The notes under the pieces: generated by a model
Database searches by the model: none
What the model was told of the DNA's origin: nothing
The model's input: the letters and a program-made list of their open reading frames with translations, nothing else
Source of the DNA: Treponema sp.
Lineage (GTDB): Bacteria > Spirochaetota > Spirochaetia > Treponematales > Treponemataceae
Reading direction: 5' to 3'
Length of the DNA: 64,000 nucleotides
Assembly (NCBI GenBank): GCA_016294035.1
Contig: JAEDCT010000009.1
Coordinates: 28,514-92,513 of the forward strand
Translations under genes and position numbers: made by a program
Part shown: positions 34,493 to 42,588 of the stretch, piece by piece
Numbering within the stretch: the stretch's first letter is position 1
Layout of the letters: each line of letters opens with the position of its first letter

Positions 34493-34548
34493 TTTTGACA
34501 AAATATAATTTTTTAATGCCAGACAGTTATTTTCTGATGACCAAAAAT

Positions 34549-34577
34549 TTGCAAAATAAAATATCCAGATTTATAAT
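34549..34577 (+). promoter_or_regulatory. promoter of hpf
   Basis: TTGCAA (34549-34554), 17-base spacer, TATAAT (34572-34577). The start site would be near 34584, giving a ~57-base leader with an AGGAGG ribosome binding site before the ATG at 34641. Confidence 0.6.
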
Positions 34578-34640
34578 TGTTGTGTTGATGTTTTTTTGTT
34601 TTAACAGAATTAAGGAAAGCAAAACAACCAGGAGGCTAAC

Positions 34641-34931
34641 ATGACAAAATCAGTATCAGCACAGGGATTTACCCTAAACAAGGACCAGGCAGAACTAATC
34701 AACAGGAAGCTGTCAAAACTGGATTATGCAGACAGTCTCATTATTGACTTGATTCTCCATGTTAAGGAGGACAAAAAATTTTATTTTGATGCAACAGTGA
34801 ATTTCAGATGGGGAGGAAACGGACACGTTACAAGTGATGACTATGACTTTGCTGCTGGAATAAACAAGCTCATTGATATTCTGGACCAGAAGGTAAAAAA
34901 AGAAAAAGAAAAGATTCAGTCACACAACTGA
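34641..34931 (+). CDS. hpf: short ribosome hibernation-promoting factor
   Basis: 96 residues of the HPF/RaiA (YfiA) family: an early FTLNKDQAELINRKLSKL helix, IIDLILHVKEDKKFYFDATVNFRW strands, and a DDYDFAAGINKLIDILDQKVKKEKEK helix. It binds the 30S decoding region and stabilises idle ribosomes. It is the short form, without the C-terminal dimerisation domain. It lies next to and convergent with rpoN; hpf genes adjoin rpoN in many bacteria, which supports the call. Strong AGGAGG site. Confidence 0.85.
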   Translation: MTKSVSAQGFTLNKDQAELINRKLSKLDYADSLIIDLILHVKEDKKFYFDATVNFRWGGNGHVTSDDYDFAAGINKLIDILDQKVKKEKEKIQSHN

Positions 34932-34950
34932 ACATGACAAACTGATACAG

Positions 34951-34980
34951 GCTTCGCATTTAACATGCGGGCTTTTTTTT
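34951..34980 (+). terminator. Rho-independent terminator after hpf
   Basis: CGCAT / ATGCG core stem, extended by weak pairs, followed by eight Ts (34973-34980), 20 bases past the hpf stop and abutting the rpoN stop. Confidence 0.6.
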
Positions 34981-36382
34981 ATCTGTCATAAGATGAATCA
35001 ATATTCAAAAGACCTCTGTATTTTGCAACAGTTCTTCTGGAAACATGGATTTTTCTTTCATTGAGCAAATCAGAAATTTTCTGATCACTTATTTTTTTGT
35101 TTTCGTAAACAATTTTTTTTATTTCCGAAAGAACCATATCACGGCTGATATCTGATGATTTTTTAGAAACAGCATTTGTAAAAAAATACTTAAGGCTGAA
35201 CACGCCCCACTCACACTGGATGTACTTCGAGTTGGAAAGCCTTGAAACCGTTGTCTCATGAATTTTAAGTTCATCGGCAATATCCTGAAGCTTAAGGGGA
35301 ACAAGATGACCTGGACCATGAATAAAAAAGTCAGACTGAATTCTTGCAATTATTTTTATGGCACTTTTCATTGTTCGCTGCCTGTATGCAATAGCCTCAA
35401 TAAAATCCCTGGCTTTTCTGATGTTCTCAGAAATTTCGGCTGACTTTTCCGACAATTCAACAAGTTCCTGATTCAGCTGAAGGTCTGGAATATTGTCAGA
35501 AATATATGAAAGCTTAAGTTTTCTTGAACCTGTTACTATTATTTCATCATTCAAAGTAACTTCATAACCATCAGGCAAAACTTCAACTATAACATCAGGT
35601 TTAATGGCATGATTTTCATCAACACTGAATTCCTTGGCAGGAAAAGGATCCAGACCATGAATGAATTTCATTGCATGCCTGACTGACTCAACGGAAAGAA
35701 TTTCAAGCAGCGGGGAATAATCTTTCCTGTTTCCAAACATTTTTTTCTGCTGAACAATATAATCCTTGATTTTTGAATAGATTCTATCTTCCTTGAATGG
35801 GTCCAGAAAATCAAAATGACCATCAAGAATAAAAAGTGCGATTTCATCCGGATGAGGTTTCATCTTAGCCTGGACAAGAAGACTTTCCTCATGATTTTTA
35901 ACGCAGCAACCTTCTGGCTCAAGCTGCTGAACTATGGAAATGCATTTTTCAAGCAGGCCGGAACTTTGCCCTCGTTTCAGGAGAGAAGCAGGAGAAACAT
36001 AATGATGTCCCTTTGAATCCAGATTGTAAATCAGCGACTCGCACAAATCATGTTCAGATTTTGAAAGATTCAGATAATTAAGCTGGCCAAGCAAATGACT
36101 TTGAAGAGACTCGTGCTTATCTGCCTGAGCTTCAAGAATATTCTGGAATTTTTCGCTTTCCATTTCACCGGCAGATGATGTTCTTCCAATATGAACTGAA
36201 TCCAGGTATGGGTATTGCTTATTTTGAGAAAGACTAAGAGCCGGATTTTCCTGAAGATTTTTCTCAACCAGGTCATTTAGGTCTGCAGTTCCCAAAGACA
36301 AAACCTTGAGAGCATGAATTTGCTTTTGACTCAAGGTTTGAATTTGAGACTGTAACTGTCGCTGCTGAAACTGAAAATCCAT
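34979..36382 (-). CDS. rpoN: RNA polymerase sigma-54 factor
   Basis: 467 residues. Region I is Gln/Leu-rich (MDFQFQQRQLQSQIQTLSQKQ ..., split here) and binds activators; the core-binding region follows; the HTH-like LKLQDIADELKIHETTVSRLSNSKYIQ and the C-terminal RpoN box VSRRTVAKYRGLL bind the -24/-12 promoter. It directs activator-dependent transcription. No Shine-Dalgarno is visible and no -10 element sits at the leaderless spacing; it starts 15 bases after the upstream lipoprotein gene, so it is probably the last gene of a lysA-lipoprotein-rpoN unit. Confidence 0.95.
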   Translation of the reverse strand: MDFQFQQRQLQSQIQTLSQKQIHALKVLSLGTADLNDLVEKNLQENPALSLSQNKQYPYLDSVHIGRTSSAGEMESEKFQNILEAQADKHESLQSHLLGQLNYLNLSKSEHDLCESLIYNLDSKGHHYVSPASLLKRGQSSGLLEKCISIVQQLEPEGCCVKNHEESLLVQAKMKPHPDEIALFILDGHFDFLDPFKEDRIYSKIKDYIVQQKKMFGNRKDYSPLLEILSVESVRHAMKFIHGLDPFPAKEFSVDENHAIKPDVIVEVLPDGYEVTLNDEIIVTGSRKLKLSYISDNIPDLQLNQELVELSEKSAEISENIRKARDFIEAIAYRQRTMKSAIKIIARIQSDFFIHGPGHLVPLKLQDIADELKIHETTVSRLSNSKYIQCEWGVFSLKYFFTNAVSKKSSDISRDMVLSEIKKIVYENKKISDQKISDLLNERKIHVSRRTVAKYRGLLNIDSSYDR

Positions 36383-36397
36383 TATGTAAAAAAGAAA

Positions 36398-37045
36398 TTA
36401 TTTTCCTTCAATTATTTGTTTATCAAGATAATATCCGAACCATTTATTTACAGTCTTGTTATAAATTTCCTCATGAGATTCAATCCTGTTCACAATGCTA
36501 TTGTAGCCACCTTCGGTTACCCAGGAAATTAAATACGAAGTCTTATTCAGATCAAATTCCTTGAGAAACACAATACGGTTTGTGCTTGGGTCAAAATTAT
36601 AATCTTCTCCGTTTGTCTTGATTTCACCTTCAATCATTACCAGCACATCTGTGTTTTCTTCAATATTTGCAAGAGCAAATTCAGGTGGCTGAACAGGAAC
36701 TCCTTCAACGTGCAGAACCTGATCAAATATATCGGAAGTGCTTCCACTTGGAATAGGAACAATAATTTCAGAAGTTATTTCATTGTACCTGACATCAGAA
36801 AGATTGATTGCTGACTTTTTTTTAGTTGAAACTTCTCCATAAACAACTGAAGTAATCCTTGAAAACACACAGGAAGTAAAGAATTTCTGAGAGGAATCCC
36901 GTTTTGTATTCACAAAAGTTGTATCTTCTGTTTCTATAACAGCATCAGTTTCAGTCATGCCACCAACAACTGTCTTTGATGAACTGGCACAAGATGAAAA
37001 AAAGAATGCCATTGCACAGCATACAGATAATATCAGTTTCTTCAT
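36398..37045 (-). CDS. lipoprotein of unknown function
   Basis: 215 residues from ATG 37045, preferred to an upstream in-frame ATG at 37060 because GGAGGA precedes it and the signal peptide begins there (MKKLILSVCCAMAFFFSSCASS, lipobox SSC). The mature protein is polar and beta-rich with an acidic threonine-rich stretch (TETDAVIETEDTT). No family recognised. It lies between lysA (21-base gap) and rpoN (15-base gap) and is likely cotranscribed with both. Confidence 0.75.
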   Translation of the reverse strand: MKKLILSVCCAMAFFFSSCASSSKTVVGGMTETDAVIETEDTTFVNTKRDSSQKFFTSCVFSRITSVVYGEVSTKKKSAINLSDVRYNEITSEIIVPIPSGSTSDIFDQVLHVEGVPVQPPEFALANIEENTDVLVMIEGEIKTNGEDYNFDPSTNRIVFLKEFDLNKTSYLISWVTEGGYNSIVNRIESHEEIYNKTVNKWFGYYLDKQIIEGK

Positions 37046-37066
37046 AAAGATTCCTCCCAAAGCAGC

Positions 37067-38326
37067 CTATTCAAAATCCTTGAGTCCGTCGAAATCCAAA
37101 GTTGCAAAATAGTCTTCAACTGTTTCACGGCGACGAATCTGTTTGAATGTTCCATCTGAACGCAAGAGAATTTCTCCAGCACGAAGCTTTCCGTTATAGT
37201 TGAATCCCATGGCTCTTCCGTGAGCACCGGCATCGTGGATGATTACGTAGTCACCTGTTTCAATTTCCGGAAGTTCTCTCTGAACTGCAAATTTGTCACA
37301 GTTTTCACAAAGGCTACCCGTAACATCATAAACATGATCCTTAGGAGCATTTTCCTTTCCCACAACAGTAACCTCATGATATGCACCGTACATTCCAGGG
37401 CGCATGAGATCAGCCATAGTTGCATCAACTCCGATATATTCACGATAGATATGCTTTTCATGAATTGCCTTTGTTACAAGCCAGCCATATGGACCGGTAA
37501 TAGGACGACCACATTCATAGTAAATCTCAAGAGGATCAAGTCCGGCAGGAACAATTACCTCGTCATAAATCTTTTTTGATTCAGTGGCAACATACTCAAG
37601 ATCAACCTTTTTCTGACCAGGCTTGTAAGGAATTCCCACTCCACCACCAAGGTCAACAAATTCAATTCTTACGCCGCACTTTTCCTTGATTTCAACAGCA
37701 AGTTCAAAAAGAAGTCTTGCAGTTTCAACAAAGTAATCGGGATTAAGTTCATTTGAAGCAACCATTGTATGAAGTCCAAAATGCTCAACTCCCTCTGCCT
37801 TGCAGATTTTGTATGCTTCAATTACCTGTTCACGAGTCAGACCATACTTTGCCTCTTCAGGTTTTCCAATAATGGCATTTCCTTCCTTAAGAGGTCCCGG
37901 ATTATATCTGAAACAAATTGTATCGGGAAGCTTACCCAAAGATTTCTTCAAGTAATCAATATGAGTGATATCATCCAGATTAATGATTGCACCAAGTTTC
38001 TGTGCGTAAACATATTCCTCAGCCGGAGTATTGTTGCTTGTAAACATAATTCTCTTGCCGGTGATTCCTGACTTTTCACAAAGCATGAGTTCAGGAAGGC
38101 TAGAACAGTCACCGCCACAACCCACACTTTCAAGCACTTTGAGAATATATGGATTAGGAAGAGCCTTTACTGCGAAATATTCCCTGAAAACAGGAAAAAC
38201 AGAAAAAGCCTTCTTAAAATAGGCCATGTTTTCACGAATAGCCTTCTCATCATAAAGATAAAAAGGAGTACTGTATGTCTTATTCAATTCGACCAGCTGG
38301 TCTTTGTTCAATGGAAAATTACTCAT
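37067..38326 (-). CDS. lysA: diaminopimelate decarboxylase
   Basis: 419 residues from ATG 38326 (MSNFPLNKDQL); an open frame continues to 38404 but the promoter geometry marks 38326 as the start. A PLP enzyme of the alanine-racemase fold group IV: FAVKALPNPYIL (PLP Lys), HTMVASN, FVDLGGGVGIPY (phosphate loop), YECGRPITGPYGWLV and TGSLCENCDKFA (catalytic Cys), then DYVIIHDAGAHGRAMGFNYN. Makes L-lysine from meso-diaminopimelate. Close relatives act on other basic amino acids, but the active-site text fits DAP decarboxylase well. First gene of a probable unit with a lipoprotein and rpoN. Confidence 0.88.
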   Translation of the reverse strand: MSNFPLNKDQLVELNKTYSTPFYLYDEKAIRENMAYFKKAFSVFPVFREYFAVKALPNPYILKVLESVGCGGDCSSLPELMLCEKSGITGKRIMFTSNNTPAEEYVYAQKLGAIINLDDITHIDYLKKSLGKLPDTICFRYNPGPLKEGNAIIGKPEEAKYGLTREQVIEAYKICKAEGVEHFGLHTMVASNELNPDYFVETARLLFELAVEIKEKCGVRIEFVDLGGGVGIPYKPGQKKVDLEYVATESKKIYDEVIVPAGLDPLEIYYECGRPITGPYGWLVTKAIHEKHIYREYIGVDATMADLMRPGMYGAYHEVTVVGKENAPKDHVYDVTGSLCENCDKFAVQRELPEIETGDYVIIHDAGAHGRAMGFNYNGKLRAGEILLRSDGTFKQIRRRETVEDYFATLDFDGLKDFE

Positions 38327-38333
38327 AACCAAT

Positions 38334-38362
38334 ATATTAATTAATTGCAGGATTTTTGTCCA
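38334..38362 (-). promoter_or_regulatory. leaderless-type promoter of lysA
   Basis: Minus strand: TGGACA (38357-38362), 17-base spacer, TAATAT (38334-38339), 7 bases, ATG at 38326. Confidence 0.6.
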
Positions 38363-38418
38363 TTTACCACTACGGGCATTCTTACGGGAAAAACAATACA
38401 TCAAAAAATATCTTAAGA

Positions 38419-38447
38419 TTGCTACAGGTCACATAAAATGGTAAAAT
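38419..38447 (+). promoter_or_regulatory. leaderless-type promoter of the ABC ATPase gene
   Basis: TTGCTA (38419-38424), 17-base spacer, TAAAAT (38442-38447), exactly 6 bases, ATG at 38454. Confidence 0.6.
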
Positions 38448-38453
38448 AGAATC

Positions 38454-39182
38454 ATGGCATTGATTGAAATTAAGGACATCTGTAAAAACTACCAGATGGA
38501 AAAAGTAACTGTAAAAGCTGTAGACAACGCAAATTTTTGTATTGAAAAGGGTGACTTTGCTGCCATATCAGGACCATCAGGAAGCGGCAAATCCACACTG
38601 CTAAACATGATTGGATTAATTGACCTACCAACTTCCGGTTCCATAATTCTTGACGGCACAAACATCTACGACGGAATGGATCTTTCAAAAATGAAAAAAC
38701 TTACTGCAGCAGTTGATTCAAAGCTTACAAACCTGAGAAGAAAAAACATAGGATTCATATTCCAGACTTTCAATCTTGTGCCAGTACTTAATGTTCGGGA
38801 AAATGTTCAGCTTCCATTGACTTTAGGACCAACCAACGCAACTTCAACAATGTCATCAAAAGAAGTTGATGAATGGATTGATTTTCTGATTGAAACAGTT
38901 GGACTTTCATCGTGGAAAAACCACAGACCCTCTGAACTTTCAGGAGGACAGAGACAACGAGTTGCCATAGCAAGAGCCCTTGCAACAAAAGCTCCAGTCA
39001 TACTTGCAGATGAACCTACAGCAAACCTTGATTCAAAAAACGGTGATCAGATTCTTGAGCTTATGAAAAAGCTGAATGAAGAACTGAAAACCACATTCAT
39101 ATTCTCAACTCATGATTCAAAAATAGTTAACATGTCAAATCATGTAATAAAAATCTCTGACGGGAAAATTCTTCAGGCATAA
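38454..39182 (+). CDS. ABC transporter ATP-binding protein, LolD/MacB type
   Basis: 242 residues. Walker A GPSGSGKSTLLN, Q-loop IFQTFNLVPVLNVRENVQLPL, signature LSGGQRQRVAIARAL, Walker B VILADEPTANLDS and H-loop FSTHDSK are all intact. The sequence VRENVQLPL is typical of the LolD/MacB/FtsE class, which powers FtsX-like permeases of type VII ABC systems. A ~20-residue insert after the P-loop (DGMDLSKMKKLTAAVDSKL) is unusual. It is convergent with an operon that holds two such permeases without an ATPase, so it is the natural partner. Confidence 0.92.
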   Translation: MALIEIKDICKNYQMEKVTVKAVDNANFCIEKGDFAAISGPSGSGKSTLLNMIGLIDLPTSGSIILDGTNIYDGMDLSKMKKLTAAVDSKLTNLRRKNIGFIFQTFNLVPVLNVRENVQLPLTLGPTNATSTMSSKEVDEWIDFLIETVGLSSWKNHRPSELSGGQRQRVAIARALATKAPVILADEPTANLDSKNGDQILELMKKLNEELKTTFIFSTHDSKIVNMSNHVIKISDGKILQA

Positions 39183-39186
39183 TAAA

Positions 39187-39216
39187 TCCCATGTCTGCGA
39201 AATTCCAGGCATGGGA
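39187..39216. terminator. weak hairpin between convergent genes
   Basis: TCCCATG (39187-39193) pairs with CATGGGA (39210-39216) across a 16-base loop, just after the ATPase stop. No clear T-run, so low confidence as a terminator. Confidence 0.3.
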
Positions 39217-39258
39217 ATGAGTGATTCACTTCAGAAGTCCGGTTAAACTATATGGGGT

Positions 39259-40509
39259 CTAGTAATCAACCAGAAGATTGATTGTTGCTCCTCCCCTGAC
39301 CTTCACTATTTCTGAATCGCGGTAATATATTTCCACTCCGTTTTTCAGCTGGGCGTGGGGGAAGAGTCCTTTAACATAAATTCCAAATTCAACCTTTCCG
39401 TCTTCCACAAGGGGATTCTCATTATCAAAGTTATGCTGCCACTTCATGCCGGTTCCAGCAGTACACTTTGAAAATCTCTTGCTCACACCTGCATACACGG
39501 CACATCTTTTTCTAAGGTCATCAATGTCTTTCATGTACAGAAACTGACCTTCAGCATTTACACCAAATTTAATCTTATTGTATTCATGAACCGTATAGAA
39601 TCCGAATGTTCCAACATATTTGGAAAAATCCTCATTATCTTCATCTAAAGATCCTATTCCCTGGCCGTAAACATCCACATCCCCAAATGAATGCTTCAAC
39701 TCTAAACCTACCACATTTCCAAAAGACAAAGACCTTGCTGAATACCTTCCGAACAAATTCACAGAGGTACCAAGAAATATCATTTCACATGATGCAGCAT
39801 AGGATATATCCCTTGAACCTGGAGTATCAATCATTGTAAGATTTCCGTTTTCATCGGGAGTGCCCTTGTACATGGCCATGGCAGAAACAGTACCTGTCCA
39901 CAGTGGAATCGTCACAATGGCAGAAATTCCGTCAACACTGTCTGCCACAATATCAGAATAGAGAACAGTATCAACTCCAGTCTCGTCAATAACATCTTCA
40001 TATTCATCAGCATCACTGAAAAGCCTTACATAACCCCACTTTGTTTCCTTCTTGCCGCCTGAAATGTAAACCCTGTCCATGAGACAATAATCAAAATACA
40101 ATTCATGCATGTCAAAATACATGTGAGGGAATTCTGTACGTGCCGTTCCATGAATTGTGAAAGTATTGTCAAGCCGAGCAACGAAACTTAAGTCATTCAA
40201 AAAATCAAAGGCACCTGAAAAAGAATGTCCATTATCATTTCCGGGAACAACAAAATCACTGCTTATGTAATTGTACCAGACGCCAACTTCCGTATCCAAA
40301 TGCCCGTAAAATTTAAGAGGAATAAACAGAGATGAAAAATCCAGCGGTGATTTCTTTTCATCCTGAACTAAGGAAGATGAGTCTTCAACAACAACATCCT
40401 GAGAAGACTCAAACATTGAATCAAAATCATCAGTATCCTGAGCACTTGAAAGTGTTCCGGAAAACATTGCGGCAATTACTATGGCAACACCCAGCTTGAA
40501 AATTTTCAT
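39259..40509 (-). CDS. predicted outer-membrane beta-barrel protein of the Lol/MacB-like operon
   Basis: 416 residues. Signal peptide (MKIFKLGVAIVIAAMFSGTLSSAQ), an acidic linker (DTDDFDSMFESSQDVVVEDSSS), then a barrel-like domain from about residue 60 (LKFYGHLDTEVGVWYNYI, DLSFVARLDNTFTIHGTARTEF) with many Tyr/Phe-ended strands, ending VRGGATINLLVDY. Its ATG overlaps the TGA of the LolA-like gene (ATGA). It would be the outer-membrane component or substrate of this transporter set; no closer family is recognisable. Confidence 0.75.
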   Translation of the reverse strand: MKIFKLGVAIVIAAMFSGTLSSAQDTDDFDSMFESSQDVVVEDSSSLVQDEKKSPLDFSSLFIPLKFYGHLDTEVGVWYNYISSDFVVPGNDNGHSFSGAFDFLNDLSFVARLDNTFTIHGTARTEFPHMYFDMHELYFDYCLMDRVYISGGKKETKWGYVRLFSDADEYEDVIDETGVDTVLYSDIVADSVDGISAIVTIPLWTGTVSAMAMYKGTPDENGNLTMIDTPGSRDISYAASCEMIFLGTSVNLFGRYSARSLSFGNVVGLELKHSFGDVDVYGQGIGSLDEDNEDFSKYVGTFGFYTVHEYNKIKFGVNAEGQFLYMKDIDDLRKRCAVYAGVSKRFSKCTAGTGMKWQHNFDNENPLVEDGKVEFGIYVKGLFPHAQLKNGVEIYYRDSEIVKVRGGATINLLVDY

Positions 40510-41291
40510 TTAGCGCTCATCATTTCCAGATATGGCTTTGAGTATACGGAATCCGCAGCCTTTGAAAAGGAAACATTTGAAATTGTTACCTGAGTGCGTT
40601 CATACTGTATTTTTCCAGAAATTTTCTTTCCCTTAAGGCCGTCAACAACAACCATTTTTGCAGGAACAGCATATTCGGCAGATCCATTTTTTACAATCTG
40701 AAATGACTGAACTCCAGTTGTTCTCAAAACCTGTCCGGACAAACTGTATTCTACCTTCTTTCTGACAAGACCGTCATCCACTGAAACCCAGATATGGACT
40801 TCAGGATATTCGGCAGATGAATTCTTTGCCTTGAGAACAAACATTCTGCACTTGTAACTTCCAAGTAAAGCATCAGAAGCAGATGCAATATTGTAGTCTG
40901 AATAATACTTCTGGGGTGCAAAATCAGAATTAGTCACATTTGAATTCTGGAATTTATCCTTTGCACTTGAAAAAGTAAATCTCTTGTCAACAGGATCATA
41001 AAACCATATCTTGCCATCAAACTGAAGATATCCCTTTCCCTTTTCATGAGCCGGACCTGTAACAAGTATTGTCCATTTTTTTTCTGAATCACGACGATAC
41101 ATTACTGCATCTGTCCTGCGCTCACCTTCGCCAGGAATTTTCTGAACAATTGAATATGTACCCTTAAAATCAGTTCCATAAAATGCAGTCCTATCTTCTG
41201 CAAGCTTCAAGAGCTTTTCATCACCAGTTTGAGAAAATGCAAAAGCACAGCTAATCATAAGCACAAAACATGCAAAAATATTTTTTTTCAT
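40506..41291 (-). CDS. LolA-like outer-membrane lipoprotein-sorting protein
   Basis: 261 residues from ATG 41291, which has a GAGGTG site and a signal peptide (MKKNIFACFVLMISCAFAFSQ); an in-frame start at 41336 would put extra residues before it. The family pattern is present: DFKGTYSIVQK, RRDSEKKWTILVTGPAHEKGKGYLQFDGKIWFYDPVDKRFTF (split), SYKCRMFVLKAK and VHIWVSVDDGLVRKKVEYS. This is the LolA/LolB-like half-barrel used to ferry lipids or lipoproteins across the periplasm. It follows two FtsX-like permeases (7-base gap) and overlaps the barrel gene by 4 bases. Confidence 0.8.
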   Translation of the reverse strand: MKKNIFACFVLMISCAFAFSQTGDEKLLKLAEDRTAFYGTDFKGTYSIVQKIPGEGERRTDAVMYRRDSEKKWTILVTGPAHEKGKGYLQFDGKIWFYDPVDKRFTFSSAKDKFQNSNVTNSDFAPQKYYSDYNIASASDALLGSYKCRMFVLKAKNSSAEYPEVHIWVSVDDGLVRKKVEYSLSGQVLRTTGVQSFQIVKNGSAEYAVPAKMVVVDGLKGKKISGKIQYERTQVTISNVSFSKAADSVYSKPYLEMMSAK

Positions 41292-41298
41292 AAACACC

Positions 41299-42585
41299 TC
41301 ATTCAGATACAGCCAACGCCTGTACGGGAGTAACATTAACTGCTTTTTTTATAGAAAACAAAACTGCAGTCACTGTGGTTACAAGAACAAAAACAAAAAG
41401 AGCAAGAATCCAGGATGATTTCATTAATGGAACAATACTACCATTATTAAGGAAAATATCAAATGATGGAATAACAGAAAAATCAAACTGACCTATTATT
41501 TCAGCAAGAATGATATAAAGGAAGAATCCAAGGAGGGAGCCAAAAACAACAAGTGCCGACGATTCTGTGAGGAGTATCTTGTATATTGAATTGCGTTCCA
41601 TTCCGATTGCCTTGTAAATACCAATTTCAGTAATTCGCTTCATAACAATTACCCGGTATGTACTTGATATTCCCACAACGACAATAATAACAAGAATCAC
41701 AACTATTAGAAACGAGACAAGTTTCATGGCATCAATTACTATCTTTAGCTCAGACATATTTGCAGAAAGTGGAATCAATGCATATATCTCAGAATCAAAT
41801 TTATTACCCAGAAGGTCGTCATAGAACACATATTTGTCAGAAACTGATCCATACATATTAAACAAGGATTCAAGACTTTTAAGATATGACCTGTAATCAT
41901 CAGAGGAAGCCGTTTTTCCATTCAGATAGATTCCAATTCTGTTGGCATAGTTTCCACTGACTGCATAGGCTTTTCTCAAATCACCTATATAAACATATGT
42001 GGTATAAATTCCAAACACGCTTGAGTCCTGAAAAATTCCCATGACCGAAAGCTGAATGGTATTTGTCATTCCAGAATCAGTCTTAAGCATAACAGTAACA
42101 GCATCACCGGTTTTTGCTCCGGTTTTATCCGCAACAGCAGAAGAAATAAGAATTCCTCCACCTTCATTCATTCCATCAATTCCACCGGATATAAAATTCA
42201 TCTGACTGAACAAAGGTTTTTCCAGTTCAAAATCAACGCCCTTTATGACTTTCTGTCTTATTTCCTGTCCATCAAAATACAGTGCTGCATTTCGGCCATC
42301 ATAATCAAGCCGTGAAAAAACAAGAACATCATCACCAAAAGTTTTTTTTATGCCAGGCAGAAATTCATTTTCATCATCAAATAACAACCTTCCCTTTCCA
42401 CCGATAAACTGAAAATCACCTCCATAGAAAACCTTCGCCTTCATCTGAAGAGAATCAAGCATTCCATTTACAAGAAAAAGACAAAACAATGAAAAACCAA
42501 ATCCAACTGAACAAACCAGAAACAGTGAAACATACTGCCTCCATTTTGAAAACAAAGAACGTATGGCAATTTTTGAGTAAAACAA
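41299..42585 (-). CDS. ABC transporter permease, FtsX/LolC-LolE type (second subunit)
   Basis: 428 residues. N-terminal helix (about 15-38), a large periplasmic domain (about 45-285), then three C-terminal helices including IVVVGISSTYRVIVMKRITEIGIYKAIGM, the FtsX-domain signature with the coupling helix after TEIGIYKAIG. The C-terminus reads INAVTPVQAL-like (VNVTPVQALAVSE). AAGGAG ribosome binding site. It follows the first permease by 3 bases; together they would form the heterodimer driven by the ATPase at 38454. Confidence 0.9.
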   Translation of the reverse strand: MFYSKIAIRSLFSKWRQYVSLFLVCSVGFGFSLFCLFLVNGMLDSLQMKAKVFYGGDFQFIGGKGRLLFDDENEFLPGIKKTFGDDVLVFSRLDYDGRNAALYFDGQEIRQKVIKGVDFELEKPLFSQMNFISGGIDGMNEGGGILISSAVADKTGAKTGDAVTVMLKTDSGMTNTIQLSVMGIFQDSSVFGIYTTYVYIGDLRKAYAVSGNYANRIGIYLNGKTASSDDYRSYLKSLESLFNMYGSVSDKYVFYDDLLGNKFDSEIYALIPLSANMSELKIVIDAMKLVSFLIVVILVIIVVVGISSTYRVIVMKRITEIGIYKAIGMERNSIYKILLTESSALVVFGSLLGFFLYIILAEIIGQFDFSVIPSFDIFLNNGSIVPLMKSSWILALFVFVLVTTVTAVLFSIKKAVNVTPVQALAVSE

Positions 42586-42588
42586 TTT

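Noticed and set aside
34495..34523. TTGACA upstream of hpf as a -35 element
   Set aside because: At 17 bases the next hexamer is GCCAGA, and the TATAAT only 4 bases away is too close. The pair at 34549-34577 fits better.
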